From the NCBI GenBank assembly GCA_034440635.1, contig JAOTON010001525.1, positions 62,001 to 126,000 on the forward strand: DNA of 64,000 nt, in the 5' to 3' direction. This DNA comes from Lepas anatifera (Eukaryota; Arthropoda; Thecostraca; Lepadidae). The notes below the pieces were generated by a model. The model worked only from the letters and a program-made list of their open reading frames with translations. It did not search any database and had not been told where the DNA came from. Numbering within the stretch: the stretch's first letter is position 1; the number at the start of each line of letters is the position of its first letter. Made by a program: the position numbers and the translations under genes. Shown in pieces: positions 20,324 through 32,400 of the stretch.

Positions 20324-21059
20324 TGTGACAAAGATTTTTGTCAGCCTTTAATTAATTCATAAATTTTAGTATCAATTATTCGACATGATTGTCTCATCTG
20401 AATTCATTACCCACCAACATGCTCTCGTCAGACTGTGTGCTCAGTCCTGTTCCCATGCACGAGCGTGTGAACGCCGGCGTACCATTCTGTGAACGCCCAG
20501 GTTATCTAAGACGGCTTTTAGTGGTATCAAGCGGCTCGCTCTGATGTCTAATGGACACCTGCGCTGTACTGTACGGCATTGCCTTTGATGTCTCAGAGTC
20601 CATCTGAGATCCCAGCGACAGTGATAGGCGGCCCCTTTGTCATATACCGCATGCATTAGTAGCGTCCGTCGGCTGTGACTGAACCTCCGTGTGAAGCCAG
20701 GCTTGTTTCATTAATGTTATCGAGATGTATCCTTAGTGTAAGTGCTGCCGCCTTCGATATTAGCCGCCGCCGACGTATATAAACCCCCGTGTTTTGTCAA
20801 TAGCAGGTCAGTATCAAGCCAGTGCCAGTGTTAGCACGAGCCTCAGTGAAACGCTCAGTAGACGCTGTTGTGACAGCGAGTAGATAAATGTAACATTGTG
20901 AAGAACTGTCTTGGTAGAGTGTTTGGTCTAAAAGCTAAGTCATAAAATATATATATTAAAATCCGAAGAAGCTGCCTGTATATCGCAAACACAACAAACT
21001 AGAGGTCCTCCATTACGCCACGCACTCACAGCCAGGCCCAAGAACAAGTCTTGGCTACA
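20324..21059 (+). mobile_element. 3' LTR of the intact Ty3/gypsy element (736 bp)
   Basis: Near-identical to 11316-12054; differences seen by eye are five substitutions, one C lost in a C run and one TA lost in a TA run. TATA box at 20776-20783. The target duplication GCATC follows at 21060-21064. Confidence 0.95.
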
Positions 21060-21064
21060 GCATC
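21060..21064. repeat. Target-site duplication, right copy (GCATC)
   Basis: Matches 11311-11315 and defines the right end of the Ty3/gypsy insertion. Confidence 0.95.
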
Positions 21065-21675
21065 AGCTACGAAGTGAGAGGTGGATAGGATAAATGAATA
21101 ATTGGTGATCTTACCTGAAGTAAGTATTTTGTGTGCCAATTTCGGGTATGGTTATTAGCTTCATGAAATTCAAGTAAGAGAAATGATATGTCCTTGATAT
21201 CTTGATTTTACACAAAGTACTATTTTTTTCTATTTTTACTTCTGCGCCAAGCAGCACGCAGTGCCTGGTTCTATGCTGCGCCGCAGTGTCTCGCCTACAG
21301 TGATGCTGCACCGCCGGGCACGCACGTCGCTGGCTGACGTTTCGCCGCGGATTTTTATGGCTGCAATTTTAGCACGAAAAAAATGCTGCGCAGCCATGGG
21401 CGTCGGAAGTGAGTGGTGTCGTGGGGACTAGACATGTGGTTTTGTTTTTCTCCATGTTATCTGCGTGCGCTTAGGCAACTGTTTAGAAGCCTAGCGCAAG
21501 TGAAATGCATCGGTACTATTTACTAATGCCGTATTGACCCCCCGATGTGTGTATCTCATGCTGTTTTGTACCGACCCCATCTGATAACACTTTTTCCACC
21601 TCAGAAAATGATAACTCTAAGCGACTGTCTTTTTAACATATCAGCGCAGTTGACATGGGCGGATGGCGGCATTTA
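21065..21675. other. No gene recognised
   Basis: Continuation of the sequence that lay to the right of 11315 before the Ty3 insertion. A few GC-rich words (GCGCAGCC) but no coding or RNA-gene signal. Confidence 0.45.
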
Positions 21676-21869
21676 ACGTTAATGTGACACCTTGGTAGAA
21701 TCCAGGAATTCAGTGTAATTAGGAGTATTTTTAGCCGAAAATGAAAAAGTCCATGATTTCTTTTAAAATGTACAATGAGCTCAATATTTTTATTTGTAAA
21801 ATGCTCCTCTAGGCTGAAAAATAAACCTCCTCCTGTGAATGACGCCATGATCTTGCAACTACTACCATA
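21676..21869 (-). repeat. SINE body copy, cut by a TTAA MITE
   Basis: Inverted copy of the 6345-6690 SINE body (TTTTAGCCGAAAA, ATGTACAATGAGCTCAATA, ACTACCATATT). It stops at ACCATAT exactly where the TTAA of the next element begins, so that element landed in the SINE body. Confidence 0.65.
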
Positions 21870-22901
21870 TTAACCCTCGCCCCACGGGGGGCCATCGATG
21901 GCCCCCCTAAGGTTTTTCCGGGATAGCAGAAAAACGACGAGGCGCAGCACCGCGGTTGAGGGCTCTACCTCTCACTGCATCATTTTCCCATCATCCCTGA
22001 AATTTTTCACCCCGGGTCACCCAAGGTCAGGTCACCAGACGAGGTCAACCAAGGTCACCTCACTTCACCTTTAGAGCTCAGTAAGAGCTACATTTCTAAA
22101 TCGATCAATTTGAAACTTCCTACACTTCATAACCCCTCCAGGGTCTACAAGTTGTATCTCCGGGATTTTTCGATTTCGTGCCCTGAGGTCAGGTCACGAG
22201 GCGACCTCTCCCATTGGAAAAGCATGGGGAAAAGTTGTTTCATGATATAAAAGCCACAAAAATGATTGCAAATACTCAGACTGCTCAGAACAACGTTTTT
22301 GGACACACTTTCACGGATCCCAGGGGTCATATTTGCCCTTTGACTTTTCCAAGGTCATCCAAGGTCACCAGAGGTCAAAAACAGTATTTCGACAATAACT
22401 TTTGACCTAATTAAGCTAGAGCAGTGAAACAAACACCATCGTGTTTATCTTGTCACTGGCTTTCATTTGATATACGGCAAGGTCACTTTTTGACCTTTCG
22501 TGACCTCAGGTCATATTAGGTCACGAGGTGACCTCTGGAGGTCAAACCACTGGCGGGAGGTCTTTACGTTTCACATAGCAGAAAAAGTACTGGCAATTTG
22601 CTATCAAATGTACTTTACCAGGCCTCAATAGCTCTAATAACATAAGAGTTATGCCCAGTTTTCTTAATCATTGCATATTTGAGTAAAAATAGCCGATCTT
22701 GACCTAATTTGACCTCTGGAGGTCAAACCATTGACCTGAGCACTAAAACATGCGAAGTAAGTTCTTACTGAATTCACGCGAGCTTTCTATTGCACTTTGC
22801 AGATTTGCGCTAACGCCCATATTTTCGGAGTTAGAGGGGGCCATCGATGGCCCCCCGGTGGGGCGAAGGTGGCGCCGGACCCCCGGTGGGGCGCGGGTTA
22901 A
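21870..22901 (+). mobile_element. TTAA-flanked MITE, subfamily II (1032 bp)
   Basis: TTAA at 21870-21873 and 22898-22901. Ends: TTAACCCTCGCCCCACGG on the left, TTAACCCGCGCCCCACCGG read inward from the right. Subterminal palindromes GGGGGCCATCGATGGCCCCC occur near both ends. The interior has many TGACCT/AGGTCA words and no coding frame. An inverted, nearly full-length relative is at 26174-27201. Its right TTAA is also the left TTAA of the next element. Confidence 0.85.
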
Positions 22902-23201
22902 CCTTCGCCCGGGTGGGGGTCTTTTCAGACCCCCTCGGGTTTTTGTGACCAAAAAACGGCGGCGCGCAGCGCCATCAAACTTAGTCTAGCTGTTCCTTCA
23001 TCACTTTTACATTTTTCCTGAAAATCTTATCTCAAGGTCATATCAGGTCAGGTCAACAGGTCAGGTGAAGTGACTTCACCTAAAAAATGCTTAGGACTGC
23101 ATAACTAAAAGGAGGGTTAATCGATCAAGTTGAAACTCATACCACATAATGGGCCCACCAGGAGCTACAACATATGTTTCGGAATGTTTTATATTGGTGA
23201 T
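22898..23201 (+). mobile_element. Partial subfamily I MITE, sharing its TTAA with the previous element
   Basis: Starts TTAACCTTCGCCCGGGTGG and follows the first 300 bp of 13113-14318 closely (GGCGGCGCGCAGCGCC, TCAAGGTCATATCAGG, TGGGCCCACCAGGAGC). It is cut at TTGGTGA by the TTAA of the next element; the continuation is missing. Confidence 0.8.
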
Positions 23202-23990
23202 TTAACACGCGCATTGACGGGGGTCTGAGCCACCTTCGCTTTGACGAGGGGGGCGGGTACCCGCCCCCTAAGATCTCGAGAACCACGGTAGGTAGCGAAA
23301 AATGGTAAACGGCGTTGGGTAGCCCATCTACTTCTTCATCGAAAATATTTGAACCATTTTTTGTCAGGTCAAATTTAAGGTCACGAGAGGTCAAAACATG
23401 CCGCAATAGGGATTAGATGTAAATTAATTTTTTTGGCCATTACATCTGAACAAGTAAAGATAGAGTAAAACGATTTGAACTATATGAATCCTCGCAGCAA
23501 GTTGAATCGAATGATATATGATTTGACCTTGATAGGTCAAATCAAGCATTTGACCTGACCTGAGGTCAGGTCAGGGTCAAACTATATAAAATGCAGATCA
23601 TTAGAACTGCAAAGGCAAGGCAAGTCTAATGCAGCTAAAATAAACGCTCTATCACTATCCGTTACTGAGTTACACAGTAAAAACTATTTTTCCCATGTAT
23701 TTCCAACGGAGAGGTCATGCCTCGTACCTAACCTTAGGTCATCGATATCAAAAATACTGAAACATATTTTATAGAACTCGGTGGGCCCATTATGTGATAT
23801 GAGTTTCAATCGGATAAGTTCACCCTGCTCCGATTTATGCTATCTTAAACTTTTTTGAGGTCAGGTCACTTGACCTGTACTGGTGACCTGACCTGAGATG
23901 ACCTAACGTTAAAATTTTCACAGAAGTTGTAAAAATAATTAGGGAAAAGGTATGCCAAGTACGGTGGCGCTTCGCGCCGCCGTACTACAC
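23202..23990 (+). mobile_element. Subfamily III MITE, right end lost
   Basis: TTAA at 23202-23205, then the terminus shared with 44504-45348 (TTAACACGCGCATTGACG), a second internal GCCACCTTCGC block, GCGGGTACCCGC, and the same interior up to GCGCTTCGCGCCGCCGTA. The right terminus is missing; a different repeat begins at about 23996. The TGACCTGACCTGAGGTCA palindrome is at about 23549-23580. Confidence 0.8.
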
Positions 23991-23995
23991 GCCGC

Positions 23996-24254
23996 CATGA
24001 GGGAGGGAGGTTAAAATTATAAGAACACATGTTACGTAATTTATGGATAGGCCCTCAGCTCTGACTTATAATTAACACTGATATGATTCAATGGAGTCTA
24101 CACATCATTATCATTGGATTTTGGAATTTTTTTGTGTGACCTTTTTATGAGGAGAGGAGCCGTGAGAGGTTGTGTGAAAATGTGTCCTGATGTCCAAATC
24201 CCCTCACATACCTCCAGTCACGAGGCCATAGTTCCCTGATGTTAAGAGCTAAAG
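23996..24254 (+). repeat. Dispersed repeat alpha (inverted partner 61163-61423)
   Basis: About 255 bp that recurs inverted at 61163-61423 (CATGAGGGAGGGAGG, TTACGTAATTTATGGATAG, GTTAAGAGCTAAAGGC). It abuts a broken MITE here and a broken LINE there. Confidence 0.8.
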
Positions 24255-24375
24255 GCATGTTCTTGCAAAACACGCACAATAAAAGTTGTAGAGTCCGTAC
24301 CGATTTTCAAGAACTGAACGACGTTTCTGCAATATTCGGAAGCATTAGGGGTGATGCAACAAGACATCCCCGCGA

Positions 24376-25308
24376 AATTTCAGTGGGGTGTCATCGGCCT
24401 TTCAAGTAGTATTGTGATCATTTCAGGGAAGGCACTAGTTCAATTGGACGAGAAAATATTATCTTGCTGGAAATTCATAGATTCAAGAATGGCTTTTATG
24501 GAGTTTAAAGGACACAGAAAATACCGTAATATGTCAGGGGAGCAAAAATGTGTATAAATCACAGCAAAAAGAGGAATACATGGTTATTTTGCTAAAGAAA
24601 TTCCAAAGTGGCAACATCAGCAGCAAAAATATTGCATCGGGCTTGAGCTTCAAGCACCGAGGGTGAAGACAGTTTACTGTTTGAAAATTCGGAACATTGA
24701 ATGCGATAAAGCTAATGGACTAAGGAACGGTACATGCAATTCCTCACATGGCCACCCCAAAGTGGGAGAATCAATCGCGGATCCAGGGGTGCAAAGGGGG
24801 CACGTGCCTCCTTCGTTCGACCCTCGGTGCCCCCTGAAATGGTCGCGATGCCCTTCTGAAAGATCGATAGCTCCCCCTGAAAGGTCGCTAGTCAGCAGCC
24901 TCGGCGATAACAGGTGCTGGCAGAATATGACACAGAAATCTGACTCACACAATTTTTTGCCTTTTCTTATGAGGAGTGTACTATGGGGACACACTAATTG
25001 AGAGAATTTCTGCTCTGTGGTCGTCGTCGTCATTTTTCCACTCTGCTCCCGGGACATCGCCGCTTTCTTTTCCCCTGAAAGTTCTTGTCATTCCAGTTCA
25101 TGGCGGCCAGAAATTGGTCTTACTGATATTGGTAGAGCCTAGTGTTCTGCCGTTTGTATTCCTCTGGCACGAGAGTGTCATCCTTGACCATGGCGATGGA
25201 GCCACAATGATCAAAATGCTAGAATGCTTAGTAGAGAATGACACCCAGGCGCTCTGAATTTCCCATTCAATTTTTTCGTTCTCACTTTTGGACCCACTTT
25301 TCTAGTGG
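24376..25308 (+). repeat. Dispersed repeat beta (direct partner 52717-53657)
   Basis: About 930 bp, a close copy of 52717-53657 from GAAATTTCAGTGGG to CCCACTTTTCTAGTGG. It includes a hAT-like GCGGATCCAGGGGTGC segment near 24778-24793. Open frames in the two copies do not agree in frame, so it is not coding. It lies 120 bp downstream of repeat alpha; the two may be parts of one larger element. Confidence 0.8.
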
Positions 25309-26173
25309 ATTTATTTTGGCATAATTCAATAATCCTAGTGTATAAAAATCATCTAGTGTGGAAGGAAGGAAAATTTGAATGAAAAATGCGCAAACTTTAA
25401 GTAAGGGATGCAATTGAGTTTAAACTAACTCCTACAATATTACACCGTTTGGATTTGCCACTCGCCTACCATATTTTCAAACGTGAATTTTACACTCAGT
25501 ATCCCAGTGCAAAACCATTTTTGAGACACTGCGGAGTGAGGCGCTGCGACATCCCAAGGATTAACCAGCATACTAAACGCGTCTTTCATTTTCTACCGTC
25601 ACCCTCTCACTCTGTTCTTTGTCAGAAAAAATCTTCCATCCAGCAGCCGTCGCAAATTCCCCTTGCAGTTATATTCCATGAACGCCATGGCTCAAAACAT
25701 ATTCACATTTACACTTGCACTGGTAGCAGTGGCATCTCCACAAAGGCGAGGATGTTCCTGCTTCTGGTAAGGTCGTATTTTAGCACCTCTCGCTTTGTTG
25801 GAAGTTTTGCTCTGCTGAGGGAGGATGATGGGCAACAAATGAAGAAGGCTTCTACAGATCTTAGCTGACCCTGGGGGATAATGTTTTGGGTTTTCACTCG
25901 TTGGAACAGCTCTCTCGCGGCGGCTTTTGCTTCTAGTGACCATAGGCCAATCAATTTCTAAATGTCCCCAAAAATCGATTACTTGGGTACATAAAAGTAC
26001 GAACAGGATTCGGGCGGGCTAATTCGGCTTAAACCTCCCTCAAGATCGTTCCCTGTCACCCGCCTCTCCTTGCTATTGCACTCAGCTCACGTCGGTAAAA
26101 ACACCGTCTTGGGTCAGCTAGGCTATTTGACGCAAATCAGATACAATTTAACAACGCATTCTTCATTTGTACT
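25309..26173. other. Unassigned; two overlapping open frames, not recognised
   Basis: A plus-strand frame of 139 codons (25449-25868) overlaps minus-strand frames of about 80 codons (25954-25692). The minus one reads somewhat more like protein (LEAKAAARELFQRV), but neither has a recognisable domain, splice context or start context. Could be a remnant of a captured exon or chance. Confidence 0.25.
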
Positions 26174-27201
26174 TTAACCCGCGCCCCACCGGGGGTCCGG
26201 CGCCACCTTCGCCCTACCGGGGGGCCATCGATGCCCCCTCTAACTCCGAAAATATGGGGGTTAGCGCAAATCTGCAAAGTGCATTAGAAAGCTGGCGTGA
26301 ATTCAGTAAGAAATTACTTAACATGTTTTAGCGCTCAGGTCAATGGATTGACCTCCAGAGGTCAAAGTAGGTCAAAATCGGCTATTTTCACTCAAATATG
26401 CAATGCTTAAGCAAACTGGGCATAACTCTTATGCCATTAGAGCTATTGAGATGTGAAAAACTCCATTGGATAGGAAAATGCCACACCTTTATCCGCTATG
26501 TGGAACGTAATGACCTCCCGCAAGTGTTTTGACCTCCAGAGATCACCTCGTGTCCTAATATGACCTGAGGTCATGAAAGGTCAGAAGGTGACTTTTTCGT
26601 ATATTAAATGAAAGTCAGTGACGAAACATACACGATGGTGTTTGATTCAGCGCTCAAGCTTATATAGGTCAAACGTTATTGTCAAAATACTGTTTTGACC
26701 CCTGGTGACCTTGGATGATCTTGGAGAGGTCAAAGGGCAAATATCGCCCCTGGAATCCGTGAAAGGGTGTCCAAGAACGCTTCTCTGATCAAGCTGAGCA
26801 TTTTCAATCGTTTCTGTGACTTTTAGATCATAAGACAGCTTTCCCATGCTTTTCTTATAGGAGAGGTCACCTCGTGACCTGACCTCAGGTCACGAAATCG
26901 AAAAATCCCGGATATACAGCTTGTAGACCCTGGAGGGGTCATGAAGTGTAGGAAGTTTCAAATCGATCGACTTCGAAATGTAGCTCTTACAGAGCTCTAA
27001 AGTTGAAGTGAGGTGACCTTGGTTGACCTCGTCTGGTGACCTGAACTTGGGTGACCCGGGGTAAAAAATTTCAGGAATGGTGGGGAAAATGATGCAGTGA
27101 AACGTAGAGCTCTCAACCGCGGTGCTACGCCTCGTCGTTTTTCTGCTATCCCGGAAAAACCTTAGGAGGGCCATCGATGCCCCCGGTGGGGCGAGGGTTA
27201 A
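26174..27201 (-). mobile_element. TTAA-flanked MITE, subfamily II, inverted copy (1028 bp)
   Basis: TTAA at 26174-26177 and 27198-27201. Over its whole length it is the inverted counterpart of 21870-22901, with substitutions and a few small indels. The CCATCGATG cores of the subterminal palindromes remain near 26226 and 27170, but their flanking G/C runs are now unequal. Confidence 0.85.
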
Positions 27202-28615
27202 TTATATTTGGAACGCTCTATTCTGTCAATATTATTTAGAAAATACACCCACGTAGCTTTCTGGTAAGATTTTTGATGAGCTGCGAATATGAAACATTTA
27301 CTTCAGGCTGATTTTCGACCGCAAACGGTGACCTGATTGCGACTAAATTTTGAACGGATGTCCAAAATGATCCAAATAATGAAAAATTTTCGGGGGCATG
27401 TTTAAACAAAAGTGTGCAAACTATAAAGTCATATTGCTTATCAAAACACCAACTCAGCAACATTTCATATGGTAGTAGATTCATGAAGGCTCACATTGTC
27501 CAGCTGCAGAACGGTGTGCGCCATCCAGCGTCGGCCAGGCAGGTCGCAACTGGCCAGAAAGTAAGAAGGACCATACAACTTTAGCTTCCAACTCTGACAC
27601 TACATTTTCCACAGCAAAACGGAAAGCTAACCAGATTCTGACCCATTTTTGCTACCAGTTAAGTAAACTAGAACATTCCCTGTGCCGCCAAATTCGTTAA
27701 AAACGAAATATAAATTTTTGCTGGAAGTGAAGTGGCCTAGCCTCAGGAGAGGCTCTGTTTGTGATTTCAGCCTTTTGGTTACCCTCACTGGTCCACAAGA
27801 GCACCTAAGACTTGAAAGGACGTGATTGAAATGTGGTCACCAGACGGAATGAGCTTCTGAGCGAAAGCAGGGAACGCAGGAATGCATTTTACAAATTACT
27901 ACTTTGTCCTGAATCTATTTTGGATGCCATGAAGAATAAACTCCACCCGTCGGATCTATGTGACCAATTGGAACAAGTATCACATCGAGAGATCATGATT
28001 TTCGGCATTGTTGCATAGGCATAAAACGGCATCCATGACGGTGACGGAGTAGGGTCTTCACATAAGTGACTATTTTGGGGTTCAAAACATAACACCATGT
28101 GGTAGCCATCGGCTCAGTATGATCCTCAGTCCCTCTGATCATGCTATGATTTATTAGTCAGTCACATAATTAGATAATTACAGCAATCGTAAAGTAAAAA
28201 TCCAGGTAGAATTCGCAAAGCTCCATTCATGTTTTTAATGAGACTCTTAGCACGGGTGCCGAAAGCGGGGGGATGCGTCTACCCTGTTGGCAAACCAGGG
28301 GGGATGTCCCCCCAAAATTTTTGGGTTAATCGTCATTAATTTTTTCCAGGGGTCTAAAAAGTGAGCTTGTGGTCACCGACTAAAATCCAAGCTTCTTCGA
28401 TGGTCGCCGAACCTAATGCTACATGTATTACAAAATCGGTCTTAAAAGTGGTATAAATATGGGTATAGGGAAGCACTGGCGAGTGCAAGGGGGATGGTTC
28501 CAATAAAATATAGATATAAAAAACCTATAAAATATAGATAGAGTTTCTCGATATCGATGACCTAAGCCAGAATCAAGTCATTACCTGAGTGATTTCATGA
28601 GATTATAATTCAGTA
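27202..28615. other. No gene recognised; part of a GGGGGGATG repeat near 28255-28360
   Basis: Mostly unremarkable sequence. 28255-28350 shares CCCTGTTGGC..ACCAGGGGG and CCCCAAAATTTT with 29215-29300, and CAGGGGTCTAAAAA (28347-28360) recurs inverted near 32371-32385, which suggests remnants of hAT-like non-autonomous elements. No exon-like stretch stood out. Confidence 0.4.
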
Positions 28616-29165
28616 TTAACCCTTGCCCCGGTGACCAGCATGAATCACCTATGAACCCCCCCTGGTGGGAGGGTGTTAAAAATGACACACTCGATCTCGG
28701 AAACAAAGAAAGAAGCGAAAAAAGCGATCGAAAGGTCACCGGAAATGCAATCGGCGTTACTCCTGGAATTTTTGCGTAAGGTCAATACTGTGGTCACCAG
28801 AGGGGAAAAATTCATATACGTCAAAATGTATCAAATGCAGTGCTCTATAAAACCTTGCTTATCTCCGTACGCAAAATAGCCGGAACCACTTTCTCAACGC
28901 TATTCGACAGAGCCCGACCAGCTCTTTCACTAAGGCAACATCCATTTTCATATCAGGTCAAAGGCTAGGGCGCAACAGGACACTGAATATTGGAGATGTT
29001 ATCACGTAGCTTCAAGTTATAATAGGAAGAACGCTTGCTTTCAGCGTGATATGTCGGACCTAAAAGCCAATGTTGGATAGTGAGCAGTCATTTATACGCA
29101 CTACGCAGTCATGAATACGTATCGATAGTGCCCACTGAGCTTAGGTTAAGTCTGTTTGGAGGTCA
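28616..29165 (-). mobile_element. Diverged partial TTAA MITE, subfamily I
   Basis: TTAA at 28616-28619 begins TTAACCCTTGCCCCGGTG, the terminus of the right end of 13113-14318. GATCTC, AAAAAAGCG..ATCGAAAG and GGTCACCAGAGG then follow in the same order as in that element read from its right end. It fades out near GGTCAATCGAGGTCAAAG; the other terminus was not found. Confidence 0.6.
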
Positions 29166-29199
29166 ATCGAGGTCAAAGATGATACGCTGTCCGTACACA

Positions 29200-29480
29200 A
29201 GGGCAATCAAATGGGCGCCGAAAGCTGTGGGACGGGGTACCTACGCATCCCCTGTTGGCCAACCAGGGGGACATCTCCCCAAAATTTTCGGTTCATCGTC
29301 AATAATGCTGTCAGGTACCAAATATGCTCACAATTCCCCTGCCCCGGCCAGCACCAGCCCGGGTCCGTTCCCTGTAAAAATTCCGTGGCAGCACCCCTGG
29401 GCATTAAAATTTTCGCCCATTACTTCTATACCAAGCAAGATACAACCATGATTGATTCACCATTGTTGTTCTCTCATCAA
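29200..29480. repeat. Fragment of a dispersed repeat with a CCCTGTTGGCCAACCAGGG palindrome
   Basis: A short perfect palindrome at about 29250-29268. Its neighbourhood matches 28285-28330, and the stretch near 29312-29400 matches 32396-32480 (ACC(A/G)AATATGCTC, CAGC..CAGCC..GGTCCGT, GTGGC.GC.CCCCT). Probably hAT-like debris; no coding function. Confidence 0.45.
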
Positions 29481-29487
29481 TAATGGT

Positions 29488-29493
29488 TTTATT
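29488..29493 (-). terminator. Candidate polyadenylation signal for the minus-strand exon at 29922-30093
   Basis: AATAAA on the minus strand about 430 nt downstream of the stop codon at 29922. Candidate only; the region is AT-rich. Confidence 0.3.
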
Positions 29494-29921
29494 TTGTGTC
29501 CATCCATGTGAAAAATTGTTAGGCCTTATCTTAGAGACAAATAAAAGGGTTTGCAGCACCTTAAAAAGAGCCTCAGAAACAGTACCGATGTTTCATTTAA
29601 CTAGAGAAAAAACATTTTTCATGTACATACATGCGTCATGAAATACTTGTCATTCTTCACCTTGAGGCGCCACAAATCAGATAAATTCCTGTAACATTTC
29701 AAATAAATAATTCAAACATTATTCATTGGCAACATTTCCTCAGAAGTACAGTGGAAAATATCAACCATTGCTAAGATGAGGCCCAATTTTTGCTCCATTG
29801 TTGAACATGGTTCTACTCAAAGCAATAGCAATGCTGTCTCTTGGGAATAACCTTATTTTCTTTGCATGACATCATTCCCATGATAACTATTTCCAAAGCT
29901 CTTAATTGATGCATTTTAGCA

Positions 29922-30093
29922 TTAATAATCAGGACTGAAAAAGTTTCCAGAATAGTTGCTGATGACCCATTTGGACCAGGATTGGGTACTGAGAAGAACA
30001 GTTTGCATTTCAGCAACCTGTTCTTTTGTGGTGGACACAATCTGTGATATTTCTACTGTACCTCTGTGGCAGTGCTTCCATAGTTCATCCATG
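29922..30093 (-). CDS. Candidate terminal exon of an unrecognised host gene
   Basis: On the minus strand a strong 3' splice site (pyrimidine-rich TTTTGTTTTCTCTAG) ends at 30094. The exon opens C-ATG-GAT and stays open for 56 codons to TAA at 29922-29924. The peptide has a mixed helical look (MDELWKHCHRGTVEIS, then a Trp-containing SWSKWVISNYSG end). An exon starting with C would have the ATG internal, so the start codon may only be an inner methionine. The region around it is AT-rich and free of repeats, as expected for a gene tail. Family not recognised; upstream exons not found with confidence. Confidence 0.45.
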
Positions 30094-31660
30094 CTAGAGA
30101 AAACAAAACGAGTCAACTTTCTTGTGACAAAAATACAAGATATTATCAGAAACTTGGATGCATATAATCAATCAGTTAAAAAACATACACACACACCCTG
30201 ATCACCCAGTGTGCATCCATCTGTGCAAAAGACACAGCTTATTCTATGTTTGGCAGACTTGGATTGGACTATTGTCCTTGCAGTGGAGTCTTCTGGCAAA
30301 TTGGAAATGGTTTTTCACATCTTTGTGCTGTGCAGGAATGCACATTTATATCCCTTATGGGGTACCAATGCAAAGTGATGGATCTAGGATTTTAGTAGGG
30401 GGCAGCCCTCTGAGATTGCATCCTGTCAACCAAAAGGGCACACTTTACCCAAAAGGGTGGCTATCGTCATCAATCAGTGGGAGAAAACTGTAATTGGTGT
30501 GACTTAAAAATGGTAACAGTGCCATAAATGGGAATGCTTGACCCATAGATGGGAACACCCATTCCCAATTATGGGAATGCTTGAGACCATTTTCCAGAAC
30601 AAAATTTTGGGCCATGAAACAAACTTTTCGTCTTTCTACCTGGCTTATTTCTGTTCTTCAAATTTTAGAGGGCATTTATCTTTCAAACAGAAACAGGAAA
30701 TAATACTTTATACCCTGCTTCAAATATTGAAGCTCAACATGTTTATTATGATCATTCACATGTCTTGGTGCATCTGTGTAAATAAAACACTAGTCATATA
30801 CAAAATCAATTAATAGATATTTAGAAAAACAACAAAAAGTTTTTAAATATTTGATTTATATTGCCACTTGAGATAATAATATATACAGACCAAGACATAT
30901 GGCCATACAGAACATGATGCGAGCTAACCTAGCATAACAAAACCTGTTTTCAGCACCTTTAATGCCATTTTACACAACTTCTAAACTTCAAAGCTCCATC
31001 TGTAGCCCCATCATTTGTATTCTAGTGGTGGGGGGCAGTAGCAAGGTATTTTCTGCCTCACAGATCTGGTTTAATCAATTTTGGGGTACCCTTTTCTTCA
31101 GGCTGCCCTGAATCCTTTCAAACTTACGGGGTCCTGAACTCGAGTTCAGGGATCCCTTGGACCTGTCACTGCTGTGGCACCCCAAATGGAAGCTCATGTT
31201 AATTTCTGTGCCTACTAAGAGCATCCTAAAAAATTTTCCTATTTCTCATTTCAGGGACTTTAAAATCGTTAAATAACAGGCCTACTTGGTCACCCAGTTA
31301 TATGTCCAGCTATAAGGCAAGAACATGGTGGTATCAAAAATAGTATACTTGTAATGGATAGTCTCATAATTAGGCACCACAAAAATCGTTCAGAATATCC
31401 ACACCCTTGGGAATATGTGACTAAAGAACAATGTTTACGATGACATTTCAGTGTGATTGTGGTTGGAAAGAGTTTAAACATGCACCACTGGTATTCAAGT
31501 TATTTTCCTTCTGAGACTTTTCGCGGTAAAGCAAAACAAGGAAACATCATTGCAAGTAGACTCCAAAACCCACCTAGATTGCACGGACCGTCTATGATAA
31601 ACGCACATCTTGATTTAACCCCTTGGATTTAACAAATTGAACACCAGTCGTTAAAAACGG
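30094..31660. other. AT-rich unique DNA, no gene recognised
   Basis: Possibly intron of the minus-strand gene ending at 29922. Short GGGAATG...CATTCCC inverted words near 30530-30590. No clear exon found. Confidence 0.35.
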
Positions 31661-32026
31661 CGCCCACCAAGAATACAAAAATATTAGCGGCAGCCCACGC
31701 CGCGCTCGTTCTGACGGCCGCACACACCGAAAATGTACCAGGGCGACCACCTGCGACCAGGCAACCACGCAAGTCGGCGGTTTCGGCCGACTCGGTCGCC
31801 CATTGGTCGCCTATTGAAAAAAATGAAAATCACCGACTTGGTACCGACTCGTGACGGATTCTAGTACATTCTAGTTTGAACTTAAAAATAATACATATAT
31901 ACGGTATAAGGAGATGGCATCAGCTAAGGTACCAGGTAATTTCAGTCGCTTTTCATAAAATTGGAACCAAAAATTGTAATAAGAAGAAACATAACTAGCA
32001 AAGACTAGCAGCAACTAAGGGCGGTG

Positions 32027-32182
32027 ATGATGCCAGATGTAATCGGCCAAAGATGCCCCGTTGTAGCCAAGCTGTCTTTCAGAAACGCCAAACAAGCCGG
32101 GAAACGAAGGCTAACTTGGCTCTTTGTCGAAGTAGATTCTGCCCATTCTTGGCTAAAGGAACTGGCAGACTTCATCCAATAG
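32027..32182 (+). CDS. Small unrecognised frame (51 residues), possible last exon
   Basis: Starts ATG-ATG at 32027 and ends TAG at 32180-32182. The peptide looks protein-like (AKLSFRNAKQAGKRR, then TWLFVEVDSAHSWLKEL). An AG acceptor-like GACTAG lies a little upstream at about 32005. It sits among repeat fragments (31680-32400) and could be a fragment of a transposon protein. Confidence 0.3.
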   Translation: MMPDVIGQRCPVVAKLSFRNAKQAGKRRLTWLFVEVDSAHSWLKELADFIQ

Positions 32183-32400
32183 ATTTTTATGGGCACTGGG
32201 TGTATTACGATGACGCGTGGAGACAGTGGAGAGGGTAACCATATTTAGAAGCAGGAGCGGATGGTGGAAGCTAAAATCATGGGAAAACAGATGGAATCAG
32301 AGTTTGAGACGGTTGCTGGGTCGCCAACTAAAAGATGATAGGGTCGCCGACGGCGTAGGTAGATCGGCAAGTTTTTAGACCCCTGATTTTTTCAAGTACC

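Noticed and set aside
22750..22989. Frames in MITE termini on both strands
   Set aside because: They arise from GC-rich palindromes and recur in every MITE copy without conserved reading.
24976..25257. 93-codon frame in repeat beta
   Set aside because: The second copy of the repeat (52717-53657) has frame-breaking differences at the same place, so it is not under coding constraint.
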